This document shows, piece by piece, positions 6,998 to 14,531 of a DNA stretch of 18,418 nucleotides. The translations under genes and the position numbers were made by a program. Below the pieces are notes generated by a model. That model did not search any database. It had not been told where the DNA came from and saw only the letters and a program-made list of their open reading frames with translations. How positions within the stretch are numbered: the stretch's first letter is position 1; every line of letters begins with the position of its first letter. Source of the stretch: an uncultured Oscillospiraceae bacterium (lineage in GTDB: Bacteria > Bacillota > Clostridia > Oscillospirales > Acutalibacteraceae); NCBI GenBank assembly GCA_900540865.1, contig UQHH01000055.1:1-18418 (forward strand). The letters are read 5' to 3'.

Positions 6998-8431
6998 TTA
7001 TTGCTCCTGTTCAGTCTGCGCAGCAAGCTCTTCGGAAACAGCCGCCGGTTCTGCCGGTGTTTCTTCTGTTTTTCCAAGCGGCTTGCCCAAAAATTCCGGC
7101 AGCGTCATTCCTGCCATCTGGAACATTTCGTTCATCGGAGGGATGGATTTCATCATACTGGACAAGAAATTCGACGTCGTAGACGCTCCGTCCTTGCCGC
7201 TCATTCCGTCCCACACGGTAACCTTGTCTATCTTGAGGTTCTTGACCGCTTCTACCTGTGTCCTGGTGAGCTCCTCGATTTTGTCTGCAATCATCAGCTT
7301 CATCGCGTCGTTTGCGCTGCCGCCAGCCGCAGAAACGATTTGCGCAAGGCCTGCGGCCTGTTTTGTGAGCATCTCCTGCACACCGCGCGCCTGCGCTTCC
7401 ATTTTGGCGTAAATCGCGTCCGCTTCGCCCTTGGCGCGGCGCCTGATTTGTTCTGCCTGCGCTTCCGCCTGCAGCTCCATCTTCCGTTTTTCAATTTCCG
7501 TTTTTACAATGACGTCGGCCTCAAGCGTCGCCTGTTCGCGCGCAAAACGAGCTTTTTCCGCTTCCTGTTCGGCGGCGTACGCTTCCTCTAACGCCCTTGC
7601 GGACTGTATCTTTTCCGCTGCTGTCGCGCGGCGCTGTGCCTCGGACCGCTTTTCTACAAGGGTAGCGTTCGATTCGGCAACCTGCGCCTTCGCCTCGTTT
7701 TCACCCTTGATGGCCTCTGAATCCGCCAACGAAACCTGTACGCGCTGCTCACGCTTTGCGTTTGCCTCGCCGATTGCGCCGGAACGGTCGGCCTCCGCTA
7801 CGGAAATTTTCGCGTCGTTGATGGCTTTTGCCGCGGCTTCCTTACCGAGTGCCGAAATATAACCGGATTCATCCGTAATATCCGTTACGTTGACATTAAT
7901 CAGACGCAGGCCGATTTTTTTCAGCTCTGTTTCCACGTTATTGGACACGGCTGCCAGAAACTTGTCGCGGTCGGTGTTGATTTCTTCAATGTCCATCGTC
8001 GCGATGATGAGCCTCAGCTGCCCAAAGATGATGTCCTTGGCGAGCTCCTGGATTTCTGTGAGCTTCATGCCGAGCAGCCGCTCCGCCGCGTTCTGCATAA
8101 CGCCCGGCTCGACAGACACGCCCACCGTAAAGCGGGACGGCACGTCGATACGGATGTTCTGCTTGGACAGCGCGTTTTTCAAATCGACCGGTATGGAAAT
8201 CGGCGTCAAATCCAGGTATTCATATGCCTGGATGACCGGCATGATAAACGCCGCGCCGCCGTGGATGCACTTCGCGCTGCGTGAGGTGCCGTCCTTATTG
8301 GAGCCGATTTTACCGTATACGACGAGAATTTTGTCCGACGGGCACTTTCTGTACCGTGATAAAAGGACGATGAGAGTCGTAAACAATAAAACGACGATAA
8401 CGCAAATTAGAATAATTATGGCTGGATCCAT
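6998..8431 (-). CDS. floT: Flotillin (FloT/YuaG-like SPFH-domain protein)
   Basis: 477 residues. An N-terminal membrane helix (about 4-27) is followed by an SPFH domain (CIHGGAAFIMPVIQAYEYLDLTPISIPV and onward to about residue 200). Next comes a long Ala/Glu/Lys/Arg-rich coiled-coil flotillin region with repeated AEA/EAQ patterns (about 205-350), then a C-terminal part with a Met/Pro-rich stretch and an acidic tail. Bacterial flotillins assemble into membrane microdomains and affect fluidity and the placement of membrane complexes. The start overlaps the end of the NfeD gene by 16 bases and has an AGAGGGGGA ribosome binding site. The NfeD-flotillin pairing is the conserved yuaF-floT arrangement, which supports the call. 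Confidence 0.93.
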   Translation of the reverse strand: MDPAIIILICVIVVLLFTTLIVLLSRYRKCPSDKILVVYGKIGSNKDGTSRSAKCIHGGAAFIMPVIQAYEYLDLTPISIPVDLKNALSKQNIRIDVPSRFTVGVSVEPGVMQNAAERLLGMKLTEIQELAKDIIFGQLRLIIATMDIEEINTDRDKFLAAVSNNVETELKKIGLRLINVNVTDITDESGYISALGKEAAAKAINDAKISVAEADRSGAIGEANAKREQRVQVSLADSEAIKGENEAKAQVAESNATLVEKRSEAQRRATAAEKIQSARALEEAYAAEQEAEKARFAREQATLEADVIVKTEIEKRKMELQAEAQAEQIRRRAKGEADAIYAKMEAQARGVQEMLTKQAAGLAQIVSAAGGSANDAMKLMIADKIEELTRTQVEAVKNLKIDKVTVWDGMSGKDGASTTSNFLSSMMKSIPPMNEMFQMAGMTLPEFLGKPLGKTEETPAEPAAVSEELAAQTEQEQ

Positions 8432-9108
8432 TGTGAAATTCCCCCTCTGTTTTGATTGGATTGTCCCGTAACCGGCTCGACCTGTACCGTCTGTTCGTCG
8501 ATGACCGCGCTTACGCGTACCGGCGTACCGGTCGGGATTTGCTGCTGTGATTTGGTCACCGCGTCGAGCTCTACCAAACGCTCCTGCAGCATAATCGTAA
8601 TTTTACCCTGTCCCTTTTCGCACGCGGGTACCGGGATATAAACCTTTCCCGCTTTCCCCAATGCGTTTTCAACGTTCAGGTTGCCCTTATCCTGCAGCCT
8701 GAACGCGTATTTGAACAACAGCGCAATGCCCACCAGGGCAGCCGCGCCCGCAAGGAACGCAAGGCCGACCGCAAACCCGGCGTTAAGATATTTTGACAAG
8801 ACAAGTCCCGTCCAGCCTCCGACCGCAAAGAACGCGACCAGGCCGCGCACCGTAAAGAGCCGAAGTCCCGGGTCGACGTCTTCCCCGCCGTCCGCTTCTC
8901 CGTGATGGAGGTCTCCATGGAAATCGCCGTGCGCGTCCATGTCCACATCCATATCTGTGTCCGCGTCCAAACCGTCCACGTCAGCGTGGTCAAATCCGAA
9001 CCCAAACAGCAGCATAATGGATTGGATAACCAGAATAATCGTTGCAGGCGCCGCAATACATACGAAAACCTGCTGGAGCAACGTCATGGCGTTCCACCAT
9101 TCCCACAT
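8416..9108 (-). CDS. NfeD/YuaF-like membrane protein, flotillin partner
   Basis: 230 residues. A hydrophobic segment at about 15-38 precedes an unusual Asp/His/Gly-rich stretch (residues 40-79, with more than a dozen Asp and His at 41, 60, 64, 68 and 69). Two or three further membrane segments follow at about 88-135. The C-terminal part (about 145-220: NALGKAGKVYIPV..., then TPVRVSAVIDEQTVQVEPV) fits the small OB-fold beta-barrel of NfeD proteins. In Bacillus the YuaF homologue is co-transcribed with FloT and acts at the same membrane sites. AAGGGGAGA precedes the ATG. Only 27 bases separate it from the upstream regulator gene, so it is very probably in the same transcript. Confidence 0.85.
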   Translation of the reverse strand: MWEWWNAMTLLQQVFVCIAAPATIILVIQSIMLLFGFGFDHADVDGLDADTDMDVDMDAHGDFHGDLHHGEADGGEDVDPGLRLFTVRGLVAFFAVGGWTGLVLSKYLNAGFAVGLAFLAGAAALVGIALLFKYAFRLQDKGNLNVENALGKAGKVYIPVPACEKGQGKITIMLQERLVELDAVTKSQQQIPTGTPVRVSAVIDEQTVQVEPVTGQSNQNRGGISQWIQP

Positions 9109-9135
9109 AATTCTCCCCTTCTTTCTGTACCAGAA

Positions 9136-9726
9136 TCAGTTCATCGGCTGTTCTTCCGTCGCTTTGGAAATCCCGTTATCCATGACCTGTTCAAACAATG
9201 CGTCCGCCCGCTTTTTAACGATAGAAGACGCATAGTAGGTCAGGATAATCCGCATTCCACCCAGCAGGCGCTTACGCGCGCCGGCATACGGCTCCGGCGT
9301 ATGTACGACGGCGTGCTCCACCATTTCCTCAAATTCCCCCTCGGTAAGCACCGTTTCAAAATCCATTTGGTCGAGTAGCGTACACAAAAAGCAGTAAAGC
9401 TGCGCGTCTGAAATTACATGTCCCTGCGCGTTGTCCGCTTCCCCGTTCGTGTAGGCCAAAAGCAGGGCGATTTGGTCAAGCTTCATGACGCCGCGCAGCA
9501 TGTTTATCATGATGATACGCGCGACATGGTTCTCACTGTACCGTTTATCGACCGGCTTCTGTACCCAGCCGCGGTTGACCCAGTTCTGGATTGCGGGAGT
9601 ATCGAGCCCCGTAATCTCGCGGACCTGCGCCAGCATCAGTCCCTTTGTAACGGAAAAAACACCGCCGAAAAAATCCTGCGCGCTCCTGTCCTTCCGTTCC
9701 ACTACCGTACCGGGAAAATAAGCCAC
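9136..9726 (-). CDS. DUF1836-family regulator heading the flotillin operon; GTG start proposed
   Basis: 196 residues from a GTG at 9726. The N-terminal half contains a MerR-like helix-turn-helix: TGLDTPAIQNWVNRGWVQKPVDKRYSENHVARI. The C-terminal part (LTYYASSIVKKRADALFEQV) fits DUF1836 regulators, to which I believe B. subtilis YkrK also belongs. The open frame extends to 9777, but a near-consensus promoter lies at 9764-9792, so its transcript would start near 9757, past both upstream ATGs. The GTG has a strong AAAGGGGG (9741-9734) seven bases before it, giving MAYFPGTVVERK. Inverted repeats overlap the promoter, so autoregulation is likely. Position suggests it controls nfeD, floT and the small membrane gene; the signal is unknown. 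Confidence 0.8.
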   Translation of the reverse strand: MAYFPGTVVERKDRSAQDFFGGVFSVTKGLMLAQVREITGLDTPAIQNWVNRGWVQKPVDKRYSENHVARIIMINMLRGVMKLDQIALLLAYTNGEADNAQGHVISDAQLYCFLCTLLDQMDFETVLTEGEFEEMVEHAVVHTPEPYAGARKRLLGGMRIILTYYASSIVKKRADALFEQVMDNGISKATEEQPMN

Positions 9727-9763
9727 ACGTCCGCCCCCTTTCTCAACCTGTGGATTTGCCATG

Positions 9764-9792
9764 ATTATACTACACATTCATTTGAATGTAAA
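9764..9792 (-). promoter_or_regulatory. Promoter of the DUF1836-nfeD-floT operon
   Basis: On the minus strand: -35 TTTACA (9792-9787), 17-base spacer, -10 TATAAT (9769-9764). This is one mismatch from the SigA consensus with ideal spacing. The predicted start near 9757 leaves a leader of about 30 nt before the GTG at 9726. Confidence 0.75.
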
Positions 9793-9808
9793 GTACATTC
9801 TTAAGAAT
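9774..9808. promoter_or_regulatory. Operator-like cluster of inverted repeats over the regulator promoter
   Basis: Three alternating half-sites form overlapping dyads: ACATTC-ATTT-GAATGT (9774-9789) in the spacer, GAATGTA-AAG-TACATTC (9784-9800) over the -35, and the perfect palindrome ATTCTTAAGAAT (9797-9808) just upstream. A factor bound here would cover the promoter. The product of the adjacent DUF1836 gene is the natural candidate (inference). Confidence 0.6.
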
Positions 9809-9880
9809 TTTTTGTGAAAATCATAAGTTGATTTTTTAGAGCTGAACGTAATTTTTCAAATAAAAGGAAGATACATTGTA

Positions 9881-9909
9881 TTGCATACAAAAATGAAAAA
9901 GAGTATAAT
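9881..9909 (+). promoter_or_regulatory. Promoter of the EndoQ-helicase gene
   Basis: TTGCAT (9881-9886) and a perfect TATAAT (9904-9909) are 17 bases apart. Transcription would start near 9916, inside the longest open frame, which rules against the TTG at 9881 as start codon. It is divergent from the regulator promoter about 90 bases away. Confidence 0.65.
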
Positions 9910-9949
9910 AGGATTTATCTTAAAAAGACAAAACAGGCAGGTGACTAGG

Positions 9950-12900
9950 ATGTACATTGCTGATTTACATATCCACTCCAAATACTCCCGCGCGACGAGT
10001 AAGGAATGCGTTCCCGAGTACCTTGATTTGTGGGCAAGGCGCAAGGGAATCGACCTAATCGGCACGGGCGATTTTACCCATCCAGCGTGGCGTGAGGAAT
10101 TAAAGGAAAAGCTTGCTCCGTCTGAGGAGGGGCTTTATATCCTCCGGGACAGCGCGCGTATTTCAGACCCGACTGTTCTGGGTACAAAGCAGACGCGTTT
10201 TGTCGTATCGGGAGAAATCAGCTCTATTTATAAAAAGAACGGCAAGGTACGCAAGGTGCATAATGTCATTCTACTGCCATCACTTGAGGACGCGGACACG
10301 CTCGCGCATAAGCTTGAGGCAATCGGGAATGTCCATTCAGACGGACGGCCGATTCTCGGCCTAGACAGCCGCGATTTGCTTGAAATCACGCTGGAAAGCT
10401 GCCCCCAGGCGGTGTTTATTCCCGCGCACATCTGGACTCCGCACTTTTCGCTGTTCGGCGCGTTTTCCGGCTTCGATACGATTGAGGAATGCTTTGAGGA
10501 CCTGACTCCGTATATCCACGCGCTGGAAACGGGCCTATCCTCCGACCCGCCGATGAACTGGCGCGTTTCGGCGCTCGACCGTTACAGCCTTGTATCGAAC
10601 TCCGACGCGCATTCCCCCGCAAAGCTTGGGAGGGAAGCCAATATTATAAATGCCGAGCTTTCCTATCCCGCGCTCAAAAAAGCGCTGGAAGGCGGCGCTG
10701 GCGAGGGCTTCGGCGGCACCATCGAATTTTTTCCTGAGGAAGGGAAATACCATTTTGACGGGCACCGCGGCTGCGGGCTGTGCCTGACGCCCGCACAGTC
10801 TGAGGAATACGGCGGGAAATGCCCGGTCTGCGGCAAAAAGATTACCATAGGCGTACAGCACCGCGTGGAGGAGCTTGCGGACCGCGCGGAGGGCTTTGTA
10901 TTGCCAAACGCTGCGCCCTTTGAAAGCCTCGTCCCGCTGCCGGAGGTGCTCGCCGCCTCCACCGGCTACAGCGCCGCGGGTAAAAAGGTCGCGGCTTTAT
11001 ATGAGGAGCTTCTGTACACAATCGGCTCTGAATTTTTCATCCTCCGGCAGGCGCCGCTGGAAGAAATCGGCCTTACAGCCGGGCCGTGTATCCGCGAGGG
11101 AATCCGCCGCCTTCGTTTGGGACAGGTGCGCCGCGACCCAGGCTATGACGGCGCGTATGGGGTTATCCATATTCTGGAACGGGACGAAATCGAAAGCTTG
11201 AGCGGGCAAATCAGCCTGTTTGGCGCCGCGTCCTCCGCAGACTGGCATACAAAAGCGAGCACGAAGCTTATCCGGAAAAAGAAATCCGCGGAGGTTCCAA
11301 AGGAAGAAACGGCTGCCGCGGAACAAAAGGCGGCTTCGCAGGATTTACTTTCCGGACTCAACGCGGAACAAAAACAAGCCGTGACCTTGCCCCCCTTCGG
11401 CGCCGCCGCAATTATCGCGGGGCCCGGCACCGGCAAAACAAAGACGCTGATTTCCCGCATTGCTTATTTAATAGAGGAATGCGGCGTAAAAGCGCGCGAC
11501 ATAACCGCTGTTACCTTTACAAACAAGGCGGCGAAGGAAATGCGCGAACGCCTCACGCAGCAGCTCGGCTCCAAACGCGCGGCGGCAGGCGTAACCGTAG
11601 GAACATTCCATTCTATTTGCCTGCAAAAGCTAAAAAAAGAGAAGGAGAGCATTACGCTTTTAGACGAATATGAGGCGCTCGAGACAGCGGGCGGTATTAT
11701 AAAAGACCTGAAAATAAAAATAACCCCGCGCGAATTTTTGCGCGAGGTATCGAACAAAAAAAACGGCGTGCCTTTAAAGTACCCTGAGCTGATGGAAGAG
11801 GCGTTCGGCCTCTACTGCGCACGCGTCAGCGAACTGGGGCTGATGGATTTTGACGACCTGCTGCTGGAGGCGCTTGCGCTTTGCGGAGACGCTCATAAGA
11901 AAAATGAAGGCAGCCATTTGCTGGTCGATGAATTCCAGGACATCAACCCGGTTCAGTATCGGTTAATCAGGGAATGGAACAGGACAGGACAGAGCCTGTT
12001 CGTCATCGGCGACCCAGACCAGGCGATTTACGGCTTCCGCGGGAGCGACGCCCATTGCTTTGAACGCCTGCGTGGTGATTATCCTGAGCTCCATGTCATC
12101 CGCTTGACGGAAAATTACCGCTGCTCGCCTGAAATCCTCAGCTGTTCGCTTTCGGTCATCTCCCAAAATTCCGGAGCTTCGCGCACGCTTTCCGCCAACC
12201 GCCCGCCGCAGGGAAGGGTTTTTCTGCGCACCTCGGAAAGCTCCCTGTCGGAAGCAATTTTTGTCGCCAAGGAAATCAACCGTATGGTCGGCGGTATCGA
12301 TATGCTCGACGCGCAGGCGCTCACAGAGCCGCGCGGCGCGCAGCTTTCCCGCAGCTTTTCCGATATCGCCGTGCTTTGCCGCACGCACCGGCAGGCGCGC
12401 CTGCTCGAGATGTGCCTGCGCAAGGAAAGCATCCCCTATATTGCCGCCGGACGCGACGATTTCCTTTCCGACGAAGCGGTGCGCGGCGTATCCGGCTTCT
12501 TCCGGTTCCTGCTTGAACAAAACGACGTGCCCGCCCTGCGCACAGCGCTGAAAAACGTTTGGAGATGTCCGGCGGATTTGGTTCAAAGCTTCTGCGACGC
12601 GCTGAAAAACGCGGGAGAGGCCGGACTGCACGCCGTCCTGGAGGAATATAAAAACGCGGGGCCGCTTAAGTCTTGTATTGAACAAATCATGGAATTCCTT
12701 CCCCGTGCGCATAAAGCAAAGCCGCGCAAATTATTAGAGGAATTTGCTGAGAAAAACAGCCTTACAGAGCACGAGCCGCTTATGCAGTTTATGAATATGG
12801 CCGTGTTCCATAAGGACATGGGCTCCTTTATGCAAACGCTTCTGCTGGGCGAGGAAGCCGATATGGAACGCAGCCCGGCTAAAACCTATCCCGCCGACGC

Positions 12901-13195
12901 CGTGCGCCTGATGACGCTCCACGGCGCAAAGGGGCTTGAATTCCCTGTCGTGTTCCTCTGTGGCGTAAAAAGCGGCAGCATCCCGCTGGAAGCGCAGGGA
13001 CGTGAAACCGATATGGAAGAGGAGCGCCGCCTGTTCTTCGTCGGCATGACGCGCGCAAAGGACGAGCTGTTCCTGATGGGCTCAAAGCAGGAGCCGTCCG
13101 TCTTCCTAAACAGTATTCCGCGGGAGCAGCTGCATACGGCGCCTGTCAGGGAACACACCCAGCGCAAGGATGTACAGCTGAGCCTGTTTGATTAA
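9950..13195 (+). CDS. Fusion of endonuclease Q-like PHP nuclease and UvrD/PcrA-type helicase
   Basis: 1081 residues. Residues 1-424 are an EndoQ-like (TIGR00375-type) PHP module. Metal-site motifs include DLHIHS (H7, H9), GDFTH (D41, H44), PAHIWTPH (H160, H165) and SDAH (D219, H221), with a four-cysteine zinc site at C275/C278/C291/C294. EndoQ enzymes nick DNA 5' of deaminated bases. After a linker, residues ~460-1060 are a superfamily 1A helicase: LNAEQKQAV, Walker A GPGTGKT (491-497), DEFQD (660-664), GDPDQAIYGFRG (from 687), NYRC (from 722), LHGAKGLEF (990-998), and EERRLFFVGMTRAKDE (from 1025). QISLF (420-424) and QLSLF (1076-1080) resemble beta-clamp-binding motifs. The ATG at 9950 has AGGTG six bases upstream and begins directly with the PHP motif. 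A role in repair of deaminated DNA is inferred. Confidence 0.9.
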   Translation: MYIADLHIHSKYSRATSKECVPEYLDLWARRKGIDLIGTGDFTHPAWREELKEKLAPSEEGLYILRDSARISDPTVLGTKQTRFVVSGEISSIYKKNGKVRKVHNVILLPSLEDADTLAHKLEAIGNVHSDGRPILGLDSRDLLEITLESCPQAVFIPAHIWTPHFSLFGAFSGFDTIEECFEDLTPYIHALETGLSSDPPMNWRVSALDRYSLVSNSDAHSPAKLGREANIINAELSYPALKKALEGGAGEGFGGTIEFFPEEGKYHFDGHRGCGLCLTPAQSEEYGGKCPVCGKKITIGVQHRVEELADRAEGFVLPNAAPFESLVPLPEVLAASTGYSAAGKKVAALYEELLYTIGSEFFILRQAPLEEIGLTAGPCIREGIRRLRLGQVRRDPGYDGAYGVIHILERDEIESLSGQISLFGAASSADWHTKASTKLIRKKKSAEVPKEETAAAEQKAASQDLLSGLNAEQKQAVTLPPFGAAAIIAGPGTGKTKTLISRIAYLIEECGVKARDITAVTFTNKAAKEMRERLTQQLGSKRAAAGVTVGTFHSICLQKLKKEKESITLLDEYEALETAGGIIKDLKIKITPREFLREVSNKKNGVPLKYPELMEEAFGLYCARVSELGLMDFDDLLLEALALCGDAHKKNEGSHLLVDEFQDINPVQYRLIREWNRTGQSLFVIGDPDQAIYGFRGSDAHCFERLRGDYPELHVIRLTENYRCSPEILSCSLSVISQNSGASRTLSANRPPQGRVFLRTSESSLSEAIFVAKEINRMVGGIDMLDAQALTEPRGAQLSRSFSDIAVLCRTHRQARLLEMCLRKESIPYIAAGRDDFLSDEAVRGVSGFFRFLLEQNDVPALRTALKNVWRCPADLVQSFCDALKNAGEAGLHAVLEEYKNAGPLKSCIEQIMEFLPRAHKAKPRKLLEEFAEKNSLTEHEPLMQFMNMAVFHKDMGSFMQTLLLGEEADMERSPAKTYPADAVRLMTLHGAKGLEFPVVFLCGVKSGSIPLEAQGRETDMEEERRLFFVGMTRAKDELFLMGSKQEPSVFLNSIPREQLHTAPVREHTQRKDVQLSLFD

Positions 13196-13236
13196 AGCAA
13201 GCAGCTCCTTCTAAACGGGGCCGCAAAAATACACGC

Positions 13237-13268
13237 AAAAGCGGGACGGCATATGCCGTCCCGCTTTT
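13237..13268. terminator. Bidirectional terminator between helicase and rubrerythrin genes
   Basis: Perfect palindromic stem: AAAAGCGGGACGGC (13237-13250), ATAT, then GCCGTCCCGCTTTT (13255-13268). It lies between convergent genes and has T-runs in both directions, so it can serve both. Confidence 0.85.
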
Positions 13269-13304
13269 GTTCTTGGATGAATGTTTTATATGGTGTGTAA
13301 GGAA

Positions 13305-13847
13305 TTAGCCAAAATATCTTTCGAGAAGGCCCTTGAAGCCCGCGCCGTGGCGCGCCTCGTCCTTCGCCATCTCGTGGACGGTGTCGTGGATTGCGTCGAG
13401 GTTCAGTTGCTTTGCTTTCTTGGCAATCTCAAACTTGCCCGCGCACGCGCCTGTTTCCGCGTCGACTCTCATCTGGAGGTTCTTCTTCGTACTGTCCGTT
13501 ACGACCTCGCCGAGCAGCTCGGCAAATTTCGCGGCATGCTCCGCCTCTTCAAACGCGTACTTGGTGAACGCGGCGGAAATTTCAGGATAGCCTTCCCTGT
13601 CGGCTACTCTTGCCATCGCAAGGTACATACCGACCTCGGAGCATTCGCCGTTGAAGTTCTCAACAAGCCCGTCATATATTTCCTTGTCGACGCCCTTGGC
13701 AACGCCGACCTCATGGACGGTCGCGAATCCGGCGTCTTCCGTAACCTCGTTAAATTTTGCCTTCGGGGCCTTGCAGATGGGACATGCGTCCGGTGCCTCT
13801 GTACCCTCATGAACATAACCGCAAACAGTACATACAAACTTTTTCAT
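13305..13847 (-). CDS. Reverse rubrerythrin (rubredoxin domain N-terminal)
   Basis: 180 residues. The N-terminal rubredoxin-like domain has C6/C9 (CTVCGY) and C22/C25 (CPICKAP). The rest is a ferritin-like four-helix diiron domain with carboxylate/His motifs such as ENFNGECSEVGMYL, EEAEHAAKF and EMAKDEARHG. This domain order is reversed from classical rubrerythrin and matches the clostridial reverse rubrerythrins, which reduce hydrogen peroxide (and oxygen) in the cytoplasm using NADH-derived electrons. GGAGG lies 9 bases before the ATG. It follows perR by 58 bases with no convincing terminator between, so the two are probably co-transcribed and PerR-controlled (inference). Confidence 0.92.
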   Translation of the reverse strand: MKKFVCTVCGYVHEGTEAPDACPICKAPKAKFNEVTEDAGFATVHEVGVAKGVDKEIYDGLVENFNGECSEVGMYLAMARVADREGYPEISAAFTKYAFEEAEHAAKFAELLGEVVTDSTKKNLQMRVDAETGACAGKFEIAKKAKQLNLDAIHDTVHEMAKDEARHGAGFKGLLERYFG

Positions 13848-13905
13848 AACAAATTGCCTCCATTTTTATGTAATTAATTTATTTTTTATCCGGGAAAACC
13901 CGGCG

Positions 13906-14322
13906 TTAAGCGAGTTTTGTTTCCTCCGCGCCGTCTTTCATGCACGCGGCGCAGGTACCGAAAAAGCAAAGGCTGTGATAATCGACCTGAAAACCATAGG
14001 CGGACGCGACCGAATAATCAAGGCTCCTGTTGTCCCCCGTAATTTGGTTTACGTCGATTACGGCGCCGCATTTGGTGCAGATAAAGTGCGGGTGCGGCTT
14101 TACGTTCCCGTCAAAGCGTTCCTGCCCGTTTACCGTCCCGACCGAGATAACCATGCCGCGCTCCTTGAACAAGGAGATGTTCCGGTAAACGGTACCAAGG
14201 CTTAAATCGGGGAACTCGGGCTTTAATTGGTTATAAACCCATTCCGCTGTCGGATGTGTGTCGGTGGAGCAGATAGAACGGAAAATGGCTTCTCTCTTTT
14301 TGCTGAAGTTCTGTCTTTTCAT
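13906..14322 (-). CDS. perR: PerR-type peroxide-sensing repressor (Fur family)
   Basis: 138 residues from the ATG at 14322. All five regulatory-metal ligands of Bacillus PerR are present at a constant offset of 14: H23, D71, H77, H79 and D90 (PerR H37, D85, H91, H93, D104). The structural zinc cysteines are C82/C85 (CTKC) and C124/C127 (CAAC). The Asp at position 71 favours PerR over Fur. PerR represses peroxide defence genes until Fe-catalysed histidine oxidation releases it. A further ATG at 14331 is in frame, but AAAGG abuts it directly; AAAGGA is 8 bases before 14322, so the shorter start is preferred. Rubrerythrin follows, a typical PerR target. Confidence 0.88.
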   Translation of the reverse strand: MKRQNFSKKREAIFRSICSTDTHPTAEWVYNQLKPEFPDLSLGTVYRNISLFKERGMVISVGTVNGQERFDGNVKPHPHFICTKCGAVIDVNQITGDNRSLDYSVASAYGFQVDYHSLCFFGTCAACMKDGAEETKLA

Positions 14323-14351
14323 ACCATCCATCCTTTAAAAAATAAAAACGA

Positions 14352-14360
14352 GAATCATTC
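14352..14360. promoter_or_regulatory. Possible PerR/Fur-type operator
   Basis: The dyad GAAT-C-ATTC keeps the odd-base centre and the core of PerR boxes (TTATAAT-N-ATTATAA), but its outer bases (CGA and CTG) do not match. It sits just downstream of the predicted perR transcription start, where a repressor would block transcription. Autoregulation is typical of perR. Confidence 0.4.
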
Positions 14361-14374
14361 CTGTTTCTGTATTT

Positions 14375-14403
14375 AGAATAGCACAGCCGTTTCTATTTGT
14401 AAA
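14375..14403 (-). promoter_or_regulatory. Promoter of perR-rubrerythrin
   Basis: On the minus strand: -35 TTTACA (14403-14398), 17-base spacer, -10 TATTCT (14380-14375). The start would be near 14368, about 45 bases before the perR ATG. Confidence 0.55.
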
Positions 14404-14531
14404 GATAAAATTTATGAAAATCAGACTGTTTTACCAAGTTTATGAAAAGCGCACATGAACCTCACACATATTGCGGAAATTTTTGGAATATATTTATTCT
14501 TGCAGAACTTTGACGGTTGGGGCGGTGCGTT

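Noticed and set aside
9881..9949. TTG-initiated N-terminal extension of the EndoQ-helicase
   Set aside because: The extension contains the promoter hexamers TTGCAT and TATAAT, and the conserved PHP motif starts right after the ATG at 9950.
13889..13904. CCGGG-AAAA-CCCGG hairpin between perR and rubrerythrin as a terminator
   Set aside because: On the minus strand it is followed by an A-rich stretch, not a T-run, so it should not end perR transcription.
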